Below are positions 44,970 to 56,388 of a stretch of 64,000 bases of DNA, one piece after another. Source of the stretch: Chondrus crispus (Eukaryota > Rhodophyta > Florideophyceae > Gigartinales > Gigartinaceae); NCBI RefSeq assembly GCF_000350225.1, contig NW_005178566.1, positions 1 through 64,000 of the forward strand, given 5' to 3'. The position numbers were made by a program, and so were the translations under genes. The first letter of the stretch is position 1. Each line of letters opens with the position of its first letter. The notes under the pieces are model-generated. The model ran no database searches and was not told where the DNA came from. It worked only from the letters and a program-made list of their open reading frames with translations.

Positions 44970-45910
44970 TGTAGTGCAATACGCACCTGAAAAGGGGGGT
45001 GAAAAGAGATGAAAATGATGGGGTATGACAAGCAAAAGTGGAAATCATTTCACTTCATTATTTTAATTATTAATTTTAATTAGTCGCATATTAGTTATTT
45101 AACATTACATTAGATCTAGGATCTAGCGCCGGGAGCTACTGTAGTGGCTCCGGCGGGGCGATATATACCTTGGCCCTCTGACGACCGAGTCAGTAAAGGT
45201 AACCCGAGTTGCCGGAGTTGAATGTCGCCTTGGTCGAAGTCCGTCTCTATCAAGACGCTCCCTTTTACCTAAGCCTACGGCGTCCTCTATTGCTCGGGGG
45301 TCCCCTTTTTCCTTATCAATTTTCATTTATTTCCCTATCCTAATTTCCCTTAATCTTGAGTTGGTCCCACCTTGTAGGATTGCGATCCGCAACGTGACGT
45401 CATTCGCCATCGGGCTTTTGTGTTGGTGCACCAGTGGTGCTTTTCTCAGTGTTGGTTCCATCGGAATCTGGTTGCGACCGATCCGTTGTTGGTACTTTGC
45501 CATCGGGCAGTACGACGGTGTAGCGCTGCTACGTTTTCTTCTTTCCCGACGGGCTACGTTGCGACGTCCCCGTCGAAGACCTTATCAAGGGTATAAGGTG
45601 TACAAGGCGCTCTTCGAGCATTGGATTTACGACCCATCGGACCAGGTTTACCTAAACACCCCTCCGAACTCGTCGAGCAGTTGCCTTTACAAGTCTCTAC
45701 CACCATTTACCGATCCCGGGCGAGGCCCTTCTCTTTGCCCCCCCCCATGTCAGGGATCCGAGCTACTGCGGGCCGCAAACCCGCTTAAAGAGGACAGGGA
45801 GCTTCGAACACTCCGTAGCGCTGTGCCGTTGGCAGTTGTTGTTTTTGTTGCTGTTGTTTGTGTTGGACCGTCGGACCTTGGTCTCTGCCCGACAGGCGCA
45901 TTGCACTACA
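44970..45910 (+). repeat. 5' LTR of element B
   Basis: 941 bp, TGTAGTGCAATACGCACC...GCGCATTGCACTACA; 11-bp terminal inverted repeats TGTAGTGCAAT/ATTGCACTACA. A TATATA box lies at about 45161-45167 within CGATATATACCTT, conserved in the related solo LTR. Confidence 0.93.
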
Positions 45911-45914
45911 AAAG

Positions 45915-45931
45915 TGGTCTCCCGACCTAGA
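45915..45931 (+). promoter_or_regulatory. Primer-binding site of element B
   Basis: TGGTCTCCCGACCTAGA, four bases (AAAG) after the LTR. Confidence 0.8.
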
Positions 45932-46084
45932 ATTTTGTTTACTGTGCAGAAGACCCGACCTAGAATTTTTGTCGACGACAGTCCCGGCCTGGAGTCGCAC
46001 TACAAAAGTGGTCTGGGAACGGACTCTTTTTTATTTTCTTTCTGTTTGTATCCTCTTTGCTGCGTAGGTCCGCTCGTACGAGCG

Positions 46085-48391
46085 ATGTCAACAAGCGTAC
46101 CCGGGGACGTCGGTCCCGGGGCGAGCAGAGCCGGATCGGCACGAGCGTCGAGGATCCCGAGGTGTCCTCGCACCCGGAGCCAGGCCAATACGGCCACGGA
46201 CCCCGGAGATCAAGAATCCCCTACGGGGATAGCTGCCGACAAGACTGACCTCGACGAAAAATTGGAGAAGATGAGCAGCGAAATTCGCGAAGAAGCAAAG
46301 AAAAATCTCGAGGCTGAATTAGCCCTCGTCCGGAAGCAACTGGAGTTGCGAGCATCCGACTTCCACACCGTTTTGGGAGCGCTGTCGGCTCGAGTGGATC
46401 TCGTCGAGAAGGAGCGAGGAGATGCGACCGACGGTCTGGAGCTGGAGGTCCTAGCCTCGCTGAAAATTTCGGTCAAGGACGCGAGGCGCGACGCGAATCA
46501 AGCCTTGGAGTCCTTAGGAAAATTCAGAGCAAGCATCGATGACCGATTCGATCGCGCCGCGCAACGTCTCAAGGACCTTGAGCAGGCCGCGGATCAAGCT
46601 CCGCAAGGATCGGACGACGAGCCGCTCCCTTCGAGTAGAGAGGGCGACCGTCGGTCGAAGAGGGACAAGCCCGCTCGGCAGCGGAGTTCCAAGTCGAAGC
46701 CCTCGAAGAAGGACAAGCGACGTACAAGCAAGGGTCACTGTAGTGACGATCCGGAGAACCGCGACTCACAGTCGGAGTCGCTTGGTCGCTCCGAAGATCG
46801 TAGCGGCGGTTCGTTGAACCATTCGGGCGATTCCGAACGCTGTTCAGAAGACGGAAACGGAATTTCGTCAAGCAAGAAAATTTTCTCCAGACGAGGCGGA
46901 GTCACTTCGTCCGCCTCGCGGAGAGACAAGGACGCGGAGCCCGAAGATGTCGCAACGCGGCGCGGGCCGCGATGGGAGGAGTTGGAGGAGCTGAATCCGA
47001 CCAACTACCTCTTCAAGAAGTTACTTTCGTACCGAACGTACCGCTTGCGGAACCCGCAGACATATTTGTCAAGTTCCCGGCGGACCGCCGTGCAAAAAAT
47101 TAGGAGAGATATTCCACCTAAGGTGAAGAAGGACAACACGTTCACAGGAGAGGACGGGGTCCTTGTGTTGGATTTTTTGGCAAAATTAGTTCAAGAGTTC
47201 GATACTCAAGAAATGAACGAGGGGCAAGCGATCCGCCTGTTGCCTGAATTTTTAAGCGGCATCGCCTTGACACAGTACACTTCGGTGTCTCAGACGGCCG
47301 GGGCCCATCACGGAAAGACATCCCTTTGGCCGGAGGCCGTACAGTGGTTGTTGAGGAGTTTCGCAACCGACGAGGCGATCCGTCAAGCTGTGCTCGCATT
47401 GCGAGAAGTTCAGCAAAGACCGTCTGAAGACGAGATGGAATTTTATATCCATCTGACGGACGCAAGCAATCGATGTGGAAACGTATATTCGATGGAAGAA
47501 CAAATGACGATGTTTATTGAAGGACTCGATTCGAGTATCAAGCCGATGGTATCTCAATACCGGCAAGACAATCGGGACGTTTCATTTTTGAGACTAGTGA
47601 ATTACGCGAAGGCGCATGGCTTGGCGAGCCGCACTAAGGACAAGAAGACCAAAAAGGTCACGATTCAGACGCCGTCGACGTTCAGGGCGGGGAAGAAGCC
47701 GAGGGCTTCTTATCCCGGTCGCAAAAGTCACGCCGCCGTCCATTTAGCCGAGTCCATTTCAGCGTCAGATGAGCGCGGTGCGCATGGAAGTAGCGAAAAT
47801 CACTACGAAGAAGTGTTAGTAGCCGAAGGCGAGTTCATTGAGCCATCGGAGGGCTACGGACACGAGGACTACGGGGACAGCGGGTCGTCAACTTTACCGA
47901 CGCCTGCACACACGACGGAGTCGTTTTCAGAGCCCACGGATCCCGTGATGATGTTTCGGGGGCGCGGCCACACGCCGGCGCCGCGCATTCCGATGGAAGA
48001 CAAGGGTATGACGTTTCGAAGGCTAGGCTGGATGGGAAGGCCGCAACGTCAAGGAAGGCCGCCGGCCCGTGGAGGACCTAGGACGCCGTATCCCGTCAAG
48101 ACGCACGGTCTGGTGTGCTATCATTGCTATGAAAAGGGGCACGCCGCGCCAACGTGCATTCTTTCCCTCCGGGAAATGCACCGAGTTTTGGAAAATTATG
48201 AGGCGTTGTCTCCGATGGAGAGGTTAGGGATACCATCGACGAGTTACCTGAAGGTCAAGAATTGGTTCGATTCGCAGACGGCGAGCACGCCGAGTGCTTC
48301 AACGCCGAGGTCGAACCAACCCTTCAGAGGGCCCACCGCGGGGCCCGCGCCGTCGGATGTGAGAAGGATCCCGCAGCGGCCGGAAAACTAG
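46085..48391 (+). CDS. gag: Gag of element B
   Basis: 768 residues from the ATG at 46085. The same frame is open upstream into the LTR, but the upstream ATG lies within the LTR before the PBS, so 46085 is preferred. Residues about 55-160 form a coiled coil; a Lys/Arg/Ser/Glu-rich disordered region follows. The Gag core (about 47000-47650) has FTGEDGVLVLDFLAKLVQEF, FATDEAIRQAVLALREVQQ and DEMEFYIHLTDASNR. The C-terminus carries an Arg/Gly/Pro-rich stretch and one CCHC knuckle, CYHCYEKGHAAPTC (48117-48158). Uninterrupted; would form particles and package RNA. Confidence 0.88.
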   Translation: MSTSVPGDVGPGASRAGSARASRIPRCPRTRSQANTATDPGDQESPTGIAADKTDLDEKLEKMSSEIREEAKKNLEAELALVRKQLELRASDFHTVLGALSARVDLVEKERGDATDGLELEVLASLKISVKDARRDANQALESLGKFRASIDDRFDRAAQRLKDLEQAADQAPQGSDDEPLPSSREGDRRSKRDKPARQRSSKSKPSKKDKRRTSKGHCSDDPENRDSQSESLGRSEDRSGGSLNHSGDSERCSEDGNGISSSKKIFSRRGGVTSSASRRDKDAEPEDVATRRGPRWEELEELNPTNYLFKKLLSYRTYRLRNPQTYLSSSRRTAVQKIRRDIPPKVKKDNTFTGEDGVLVLDFLAKLVQEFDTQEMNEGQAIRLLPEFLSGIALTQYTSVSQTAGAHHGKTSLWPEAVQWLLRSFATDEAIRQAVLALREVQQRPSEDEMEFYIHLTDASNRCGNVYSMEEQMTMFIEGLDSSIKPMVSQYRQDNRDVSFLRLVNYAKAHGLASRTKDKKTKKVTIQTPSTFRAGKKPRASYPGRKSHAAVHLAESISASDERGAHGSSENHYEEVLVAEGEFIEPSEGYGHEDYGDSGSSTLPTPAHTTESFSEPTDPVMMFRGRGHTPAPRIPMEDKGMTFRRLGWMGRPQRQGRPPARGGPRTPYPVKTHGLVCYHCYEKGHAAPTCILSLREMHRVLENYEALSPMERLGIPSTSYLKVKNWFDSQTASTPSASTPRSNQPFRGPTAGPAPSDVRRIPQRPEN

Positions 48392-49400
48392 AGAGGGGAA
48401 TCTCGCATGAGTCGCGAGAGGCACAGGGTCGAGGCACTGTGCCCGGGGCTCAGCCCCGGTCCCCGTCTCTAAAGAAAAGGTCAGGCCTCGAGGAGGAGGT
48501 TGTTGGATTGGTGGATAAGCCCAAAGGGCCAGCTCAAGTCAAGAAAATTTTGAGCCGAGCCCGAGATCATCCGCTGGAAGAAGTTCAAAGACCCTGGTAC
48601 AGGGTTAAGCGAAGGGAGTGTCCCAAGAAGATTTTGGTTCTTGCCCGAAAAAATTACAAAGTTTACGCGGACATCGGACCCACAATTGGATTGATGAGCC
48701 GGGTGTTGTCTGTTTTGACACCGGCGCGGGACCAAACCTTGTGCGAAAATCGGAACTCCCAGCTGGAATGGAATCTCTAGTGTCCTACGGACCGACCCAA
48801 GATATGGGCGACGCGAACAATAGGCCACTCCGGACTCTCGGCACAATTAGAATGCCTGTGAGGCTTGGAAAATTTGTGGCCGCAGTCGAGTTTATTGTAT
48901 CCGAAAAACTAGCCGTCCCGCTAATTCTAGGCGCGGACTACTGTGACCGGTTTGTGCAAGCAATTTATCCAAGGAAGAAAACGGTTGAGTTGGCGGATTT
49001 CTCGGAGGTTCCGATAGTTAGGCGGTTCTCGACGAGAAGAGGGAAGAAGAATCTCGTCCCGGGAGAGGACGAGAATGATGGAAAGGTGGAGCGAATTTCC
49101 CCTAAGGTAAAAGTGGCAAGAGCCACGACTATCGAGCCAGGGACGCAACGCGTCGTGGAATGCACCTCAAAGAGGGCGGGCTTGGTTGTGGTTCAGCCGT
49201 ACTCGTCGTTGTACGACAGGCACGGGTTGACGTGCACGAATGGTGTCGTTCAGGTTGAGCCTGGCAGGTCATTTCGTTTACTCGTTGCGAATTTTAGGAC
49301 GTACCCTGTCAGGGTGCAAAAAGGCCAAGTAATGGCAGAACTACTACCGCACCCGAGTGCCGCGCTCGAGAGCAAAACTACCATTGGTGAAGTTCTCTAA
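48392..49400 (+). pseudogene. pol: Protease region of element B
   Basis: Protein-like sequence passes through two frames. 48500-48700 (KPKGPAQVKKILSRARDH..., KNYKVYADIG) is one base back from the gag frame. It shifts one base back again at about 48690-48700 into the frame with the active-site motif CFDTGAG (48717-48731) and LGADYCDRF. Two successive -1 steps could be programmed frameshifts or indels; no obvious slippery heptamer was identified. The protease frame ends at a TAA (49398-49400) that lies in line with RT. DTGAG is canonical, in contrast to DTCSG in element C. Confidence 0.75.
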
Positions 49401-50494
49401 ATTCAAGAAAGGACGAAAGAAAATTTTCCTAATTCCACCAAGACACCTACGGGCGAGACAAGATGCGAACCTTCGGATCAAACCCGCGAGGACCAGTCAG
49501 AAGAACGGTCAAGTGGGCTCTCTGCGACGGAATCGTCGAAGCCGGGGCAGGGGATTGAGCCCCCACCGCTGGACGTGGAGGACCTCGACCTGAGCCACGT
49601 GCCGGACCGGCTGCGCGAGCGGTTCCGTCGGATGTTGAAGAAGTATTCAAGGATGTGGGATGGGACGCTTGGCGAAATTAATACCACAGTCCTTCGGATC
49701 AAGTTGATCCCCGAGACTCGTCCCATCGCACAAGCCCCGTATCGGGCCGGGCCTAAAGCCCGCGAAGTAGAAGATGCCGAGGTGCAGAAGATATTGGAGG
49801 CAGGAGTCATCGAACCGGCGCAGTCAGAATGGGCGTCGCCCGTTTTATTAGTGCCCAAGCCGGACAGATCGATGCGCTTTTGCGTAGACTATCGCAGGTT
49901 AAACGCGGTTACTGTAAAGGACACGTATCCTTTGCCGCGCATGGATGAGTGTCTAGACTCGCTTGGTGACACCAAGATTTTCTCCGCGTTGGACGCGATC
50001 TCGGGATATTGGCAGATGCCTATCCCTGAGTGCGACCGCGACAAGATCGCATTTTCGTATCACTCAGCTCTGTATCGCTTCTCAAGAATGCCCTTCGGGC
50101 TAACTAACGGGCCAGCGACGTTTCAGAGAGCAATATATATCCTGCTCTCTCCGTTCCGTTGGAAATGCTGTTTGGTGTATCTGGATGACATAATAAATTT
50201 TAGCAAGTCCTGGGAGGAGCACATCGTGCACGTGGATGAAATACTTTCTGTATTGGAGAGGGCAGGTATGAAGCTCAAGCTTGGCAAGTGCGAATTTTTC
50301 GTCGAAAAGATCAAGTACCTGGGCCATGTCGTTCGGCCAGGTACATTGGAGGTTGATGCCGCTCGCATCGCGGCGTTGGAACAAGTGAGGTACCCTCAAA
50401 CGCAGACCCAGCTCAGAAGCTTTTTGGGACTTTATAATGTCTACCGCAGGCTGTCCCACATTACGCCAAAATCGCGCATCCGCTCAAACAACTA
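49401..50494 (+). pseudogene. pol: Reverse transcriptase of element B
   Basis: Same frame as the protease after one TAA. First internal ATG is at 49575. Motifs: WASPVLLVPKPDRSMRFCVDYRRLN, YPLPRMDECLDSL, LDAISGYWQM, FSRMPFGLTNGPATFQ, the catalytic YLDDI (about 50178-50192) intact, LGHVV, and the connection FLGLYNVYRR. A 1-base deletion at about 50448 (between VYRR and VPHYAKIAHPL) throws the downstream RNase H into another frame. Without the TAA and deletion, protease to chromodomain would be one frame. Confidence 0.85.
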
Positions 50495-52843
50495 TTGAAG
50501 AAGGGACAACCGGTCCAGTTGGAAGGATTCGACGAACCGTGCGAAAAAGCTTTTCATAAGCTCAACGACGCCATCTTGGCGCCGCCTGTGTTGGCGCTGC
50601 CGAAGAAGGACCTACCCTACTCGGTAGATACCGATGCAAGCGACTATCAAATCGGCGCTGCATTATTTCAAACACATCCGGATGCGCAACGTAAACCCAT
50701 CGGGTTCTTTTTAAGAACGTTAGCCCCAGCCGAGAGGAACTATTCTGTATCAGAAAAAGAATGTCTAGCGGTAATTTGGGCCGTACAGACTTTAAGACCA
50801 TATCTATATGGCGAGCACTTCATTGTGCATACCGACCATGCCTCATTGAGGTGGTTGATGAATGTAACCGACCCCAGCGGGAGATTAATCCGATGGAGGC
50901 TCCGCCTCTCGGAATTCGATTTCGAAATCAAGTACAAGAAGGGCAAGGCGAACAGTCAAGCTGATGCCCTGTCAAGATTACGGACCGCAGGAGAAACCGT
51001 CGACGAAATCGACGACGAAATTCCATGCTTTATGGCCGAACCGGCCGAGGGTACAGTGGACGACGAGGAAAGTTTTGACGCGTTAGACGACATCCTCGCT
51101 CTTGAGGGGGGGACCGCCCCTGATCGCCTCGATCAATTCCAAGCTGTCACTCCGGAGGAGCTCATTCGCGAGCAAGCCGTCGACCCCTTCTGCAACCGCA
51201 TCAAGGAAGAAATGGACGCCGGAAAGGTGAGAACATTCAGCATGGAGACTGAGGAACTCGAAGGAACTCTATGCTGTACCGCGGCAGAGTTTGTACAAGT
51301 GGTAATACCACAATCGTTAAGGGACCGCGTCCTAGGGTTGAGCCACTACGCAAAATTGGCAGGCCACCCGGGAGGCAGGAAACTTTACAAGACTTTGAGA
51401 AGATATTGTTATTGGCCTACGATGGCCCTAGACTGCTATGCAGTCGCGAAGAATTGCGCCGCATGTGCGCGGGAAAGGGTGAAGTTAAGAAGAAACACGA
51501 AGGAAATGAAGCTGTTCACGCCCAAAGCTCCGCTGGAGTTTGTCGCCATCGACATCCTCGGCGAGCTAATTACAACTAAACGAGGAAATCGGTACATTCT
51601 CGTGATCAGCGATCGATACTCGAAACTCGTACGAACCGTACCGTTGAAGAAGATATCAGCGGCGCACATCGCACAAGCCTTCGTTCACCATTGGGTATTC
51701 GTGTACGGACCGCCGGTCAAGCTGCTGTCTGACAATGGAACACAGTTCACGGCCCGGTTCTTTCAGAACGTCTGTCGAATTCTCGGCATACGCAATGTGT
51801 TTACGACTACGTTCCACCCGCAAGCCAACGGCCAAGTTGAGAGGTTTAACCGCACGCTGACTTCCGCGTTGCGAAAATACGTTGGAGAGCATCCCAAGGA
51901 CTGGGACTTATTTAGCGACGCTGTGACGTTCGCATACAACACGCAAGTTCATCGAACTACGAATATCGCGCCCTTCGAGCTGGTGCTAGCTCGGGCGCCA
52001 AGAAGCATTGTGTTACAAGCACAGCCAAGTTTGGAAGGATTTAGCTCGAATCGAGCGTACTACCTGAAATGGCAGTCGTGGTTGGAAAGCCTGATGAAAG
52101 GCGCTGATAGGAGTTTGCGAAAGGAACAAGCCCGGTACAAGCGAAATTTCGACGTACGCCTTCGCAAACCGCAATATGAGATCCCGCCGGGGTCCTACGT
52201 GTTCCTTCGAAAGGAGCAGGGCACGGCTAGCGAACCGAAACACAAGCTGGCACAAGTCGCCACAGGACCTTATCAGGTCCGAAGATCGGATCAACATACG
52301 GTAGTCATTGCCATTGGCGATCAGGATGAACGCGTATCGCGAGACAGGGTGGAGTTACCCCCACGCCCGATGGACTATGCGCCGATAACTGGCCTACGGC
52401 AAGCGCTACAGTTCCTGGGAGAGCCGGAGCTAAACGAAGAAGGAGAGGTAATGGAGGACGAGGAACGTCCTCACACCCATGCGCCTACGGCGAGGGACCA
52501 GGATAATTTAGTTGGTCGAACGCCGACAACGGAGACGCCTCCAGACCTACGCGAGTTTGGAAAGCCCAGAGAAGAGGATGAGTTGGAAGATCTTCGGAAG
52601 GGGGAAGGACAGTTGGACACGCAGGAAGAAGGAACCGAGAGTCAGGAGTATGTGATCGACAAGATCGTGGACCATGGCTACGACGAGGAGAAATTAATTC
52701 TCAAAGTGAGGTGGTATGGGTATACCATCGAGGACGCAACGTGGGAACCTATTGAGCAGATCCCCCGCAGCGCGGTAGTCACATATTTCCGAAGGAAAAG
52801 GCTACCCTTTCCCGCGCAAGCGTCGCACGCACAACCGAGATAG
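50495..52843 (+). CDS. pol: RNase H, integrase and chromodomain of element B
   Basis: 782-codon frame. RNase H: VDTDASDYQIGAALFQ, SVSEKECLAVIWAV, HTDHASLRWL. Integrase zinc finger: HYAKLAGHPGG with CAACARER; catalytic core AIDILGEL, SDNGTQF and HPQANGQVERFNRT, giving the D, D, E residues. C-terminal GSYVFLRK...GPYQVRR. An acidic linker leads to a chromodomain near 52645-52800 (YVIDKIVDHGYD, LKVRWYGYTIEDATWEPIEQ), which defines a chromovirus and probably tethers integration to histone-marked chromatin. The first ATG is internal to the protein because of the 1-base deletion just upstream. Confidence 0.88.
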   Translation: MKKGQPVQLEGFDEPCEKAFHKLNDAILAPPVLALPKKDLPYSVDTDASDYQIGAALFQTHPDAQRKPIGFFLRTLAPAERNYSVSEKECLAVIWAVQTLRPYLYGEHFIVHTDHASLRWLMNVTDPSGRLIRWRLRLSEFDFEIKYKKGKANSQADALSRLRTAGETVDEIDDEIPCFMAEPAEGTVDDEESFDALDDILALEGGTAPDRLDQFQAVTPEELIREQAVDPFCNRIKEEMDAGKVRTFSMETEELEGTLCCTAAEFVQVVIPQSLRDRVLGLSHYAKLAGHPGGRKLYKTLRRYCYWPTMALDCYAVAKNCAACARERVKLRRNTKEMKLFTPKAPLEFVAIDILGELITTKRGNRYILVISDRYSKLVRTVPLKKISAAHIAQAFVHHWVFVYGPPVKLLSDNGTQFTARFFQNVCRILGIRNVFTTTFHPQANGQVERFNRTLTSALRKYVGEHPKDWDLFSDAVTFAYNTQVHRTTNIAPFELVLARAPRSIVLQAQPSLEGFSSNRAYYLKWQSWLESLMKGADRSLRKEQARYKRNFDVRLRKPQYEIPPGSYVFLRKEQGTASEPKHKLAQVATGPYQVRRSDQHTVVIAIGDQDERVSRDRVELPPRPMDYAPITGLRQALQFLGEPELNEEGEVMEDEERPHTHAPTARDQDNLVGRTPTTETPPDLREFGKPREEDELEDLRKGEGQLDTQEEGTESQEYVIDKIVDHGYDEEKLILKVRWYGYTIEDATWEPIEQIPRSAVVTYFRRKRLPFPAQASHAQPR

Positions 52844-55800
52844 CCATCGTAAATAGAATTAGTAGGTTAGAGACGACAGAGAGGTCAGAACTTCGAGAAA
52901 GAAACACATCTACGGGGTTCGCAGACAAGAAGTTTGAAGGAAAGGAGAGCAAGGCAGAGAAGCGAGACTGTATCCTTGGATGAGGCATTGAGCCTCTCGG
53001 AAAACACACACGCTTCATCACGGCACGCACGAGAAATGACGTTTCGAACGGACGGTCCGCTCATGTGGGGGGGGGATGATGAAATGAAAGTATATATACA
53101 TATGTAAGCGTGTTGACAACAACCCGCTGAACCGGCGACACAAGTGAGAAGTCGATTCCAACCATGCTGTGAAATCATAATCAAAAAGCAGGAAAAATTG
53201 CGGCAGCTGCAGTACGCACGATAAGCGGTGATCGTTTGCCACAGTCGGCGACATAACTATTATAAGTCGTCCTGCAGCCAAGCCCCACCCGGCCTCACAC
53301 GAAGCCGATCGTCACATTCCCTGCTAACACACTGCCCATGCTCGCCGAGCACGAAGACTCGTCCAAAGGGACCACCCTCAGAAGAGCACCGCTACGAATT
53401 CACCCGCGGTGACCGACGTCGACGCTCACAATCGGTCCTATTATCTTTTTTTCAGGACGGTCTACTTAGCATTTACCACCATGATTTCTCTTCAGCTCTG
53501 TCTTTTCCTTGTTTCTTTTCTTTCTCTCTTTTCTGTTCTGTTTTACTCTATTCTATTTTATCTTATTTCTTTTTGTTGTCGCAGGACTCTGGCGACGCGA
53601 CCGCGTATCGCGGACTTCGATCAACAAGATCCCAAGGCAAATCGATAGACGGACGAGAAGGAGAAGGAAATTGCACCCGTCAGGAGCACGAGAGAAGATG
53701 GTGCGCAACTACAAATCCAAAGGACCCCACATTTCGCATACGCGAAAATTGGTATTCTCGAGGAGAAAGGGGCAACGAAGGACTACAGCTGATACACCTC
53801 GACCACGGAGTATTGCTCGTGTTCCTTACGGACGTGCTTCTTTCAAATGGGGATTACACCGACGATGTCAGTTTCGATGACACAACCTGTACAGGAGCAG
53901 CATCAAACTTCGTCGAAAAGAGTATAATTAATACCAAACCAGCAATTAGAACGCAGAGCTGACACAGGACACACCCGTAGTGTGTCGGAAAGGTTCGAAG
54001 GAAAGGAGGGGAAAACGCTCGTTGAGCTAGAGGGTTTTCTGAAGAGGCAATGTTTTTTTTTGCAACCCCGAAATGATGGCGCATACCCAAGTACGCACGC
54101 GTCCATCGAAGGTGTCACGCTTCCCTGGATCGAGAAGCATTTGTTTGAAAACACGCCTCTCTACAGGGGGGGGACTAAAGAAAGAAAGGGACATTCGTCT
54201 TGAACGGAGGTCCTCGCCTCAGCAAAAACTCGTTGACACTTCTTGTCATAGAAGATAGTCGGTGGCCTTGCGAAACATGTGTGGACACTCAACCGTATAC
54301 GCCTCGTCAACATGATATATGATCTACCTTTACCCGTAGCCGCTCATTCGTGTCGCGATGCACACCTGCATGGCTAACAACCTCTGTCGTCGTTTCAGGA
54401 GGACCAACAGCCCTTCACGAATACGCTAACAATTGTTTTTACACGAACGACGCAGTCTTAAGTTCGCTACCTGCTTTCTTTTTCTTTTCTTTTTTTGGTT
54501 GCTCCGTTTTGCCTGTATATATTGGCTATGTGAGGTCACTTCGCCTACGGCGACTGTCTGCCACGAAGATTGAGGACACGCCACGCCTGCCCCGATCGAA
54601 GAAAAATAAGGCCATACCAGCCCAGCGGGCAGCGCCAGGGAAGCAGAATATGTTGTCAGGTCAGTACGAGACCAATTACCTTTCCCTTTCACCTCGTTTT
54701 CCCCCTTTTTTATTTGTTTTGTGTATTGTAGGTGACGAGGGCATGAACCCACAGTGAGAAGCCGCCAACTCGTCCAAAAAAGGGGAGAGATACAAGTGAC
54801 CCCGGGCCGGTTCAACCAAGGGAAGACTATAGCAGCCGGGAAGTTTACAGTGTGCACTAGAAAGGAGAACGGCGAGGGAAGAGAAGGAGAACGTCAAGCA
54901 GCCAGCTGTCGACGACAGCACTTCGAAGGTGGACCTCACTGGTAGTGAGAATTCGGTGCAGCATCACCCGGACAGAGACGCGAAGCCCGATAGTCACAAG
55001 GGAAACGTTGGTGCGGGAAGAACCGAAGAGAGAGAGAGACGCGACATCACTTTCGCGATGACGATCGCAGAGGGGGCAGCTGCTACGAAGGAACTGGGAA
55101 CTCGTGGTGATCAGCTCGGACGAATATCGCCATACGGAGTCAATGAAGAAAGAGCGGAGACACGGGCAGCAGGTGTCTACAAGGAGATTGCAATCGACGG
55201 AAGCAATTAGGAGCATCGACGTTGTCCGAAACCACATGGAAAGTACAGTAGAGCTCGGTCGCGGAAATAATTAGGCCAACCGGGTGCGACCGGATGGGTC
55301 AAGCATGTTCCAAGACGACCCTTATTTTTCTTGCATCACAGAGACCAGGCCCCATGCCCCATGAGAACACACATAATGTGTTACGGTCTCTCTCTCCAAT
55401 GGGGCGGATGCTGTGAGGAAAGAACACCAGCCGGAGCAGTATGTACAATTGCCGACGGGTAGGCCGACAGACCTACACGATCCATGCGATAAGGGAACAG
55501 AATATCCTACCGTTTTAATATGTTGAGATAATTCTTGGAAACGAGAGAATCTCTCGTTCCACATCGGAGATGTGGGTTGCAGAAAACCATTTAACAGGGA
55601 GGTGGTAGACTGACATGAGGAAGGAGCGGGACGACGAATCAAGACAGTGCCGCATGATCCGTGACCGTGTTGACCGCGGGACGGACAAAAGAGGAGCTTT
55701 TCCGAGACCAAATTCTCTTTGCACCTCCACGCCACGTTCTTACGATGACTAGGACGAATTGAGACTGCAATCACCCAGGATAACCCCACAACACGCTCAC

Positions 55801-56388
55801 AGCGTTTTTAACACGCCGAATCAATACGGAAAGGGGAAAAAGAAGTTCACCAAAAACTCTACGAGACCTAAGAGCCCCAACGCGACACACCCGGTAGTCG
55901 CGTCCTCCATTTATGGACGTCATCTGTCGGAAATCACTGTACGGTGTATATAGCTCGACCGGGGAACCAATGTTTTGGCGGATAAAGGGGAGAGGAGAAG
56001 ACGGAGACAACTACCGGAAACTTTCTCTCTCATAACAACCCGCGTCGAGTGTCCAGTATGACAGGCTGGCAAGGAGATGCGAAACGGGCTCAGCGACACG
56101 CCGTGCCAAGGGTAAAGAGGAGGAACTGAAAAGAAGGAAACGTAGGGGAATCAGGGGAGGGAAAATTGAAAATGCAAAAAGAGGAGGAAGTTGGTGAAAA
56201 GAGGGGTACGACCGCAGTGACGGTACGCAAAAAAGAGGAGGAAGTTGGAAATAACAGGGGATTTGCAAATGGGTTCTTTTTATCGCCCAAAGGTCGTACG
56301 ATAAAGTCGCTAGTCGACTATCATTCGGGCAGGATGGGAAAAGAAGGACGAGTCGCAAGGGAGTGCTGTGGCCGCCGTCTCAACGAGA
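52844..56388 (+). other. 3' region of element B with intron-like tracts, no clear gene
   Basis: 3.5 kb between pol and the antisense gene. On the plus strand there are several polypyrimidine tracts ending in CAG/TAG: ATTATCTTTTTTTCAG (to 53455), a long T/C run ending TTGTTGTCGCAG (to 53584), CGTCGTTTCAG (to 54400) and TTGTTTTGTGTATTGTAG (to 54731). They look like splice acceptors. Open stretches follow some of them (53585-53962, 54740-55210), without recognisable domains. This could be a spliced accessory transcript or structured untranslated RNA. 56165-56260 has GAGGAGGAAGTTGG repeats. Confidence 0.45.

Noticed and set aside
45836-46084. Upstream extension of the B gag frame with a hydrophobic MLFLLLLFVLD start
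   Set aside because: This ATG is inside the LTR and before the primer-binding site. The hydrophobic look comes from a T-rich LTR stretch.
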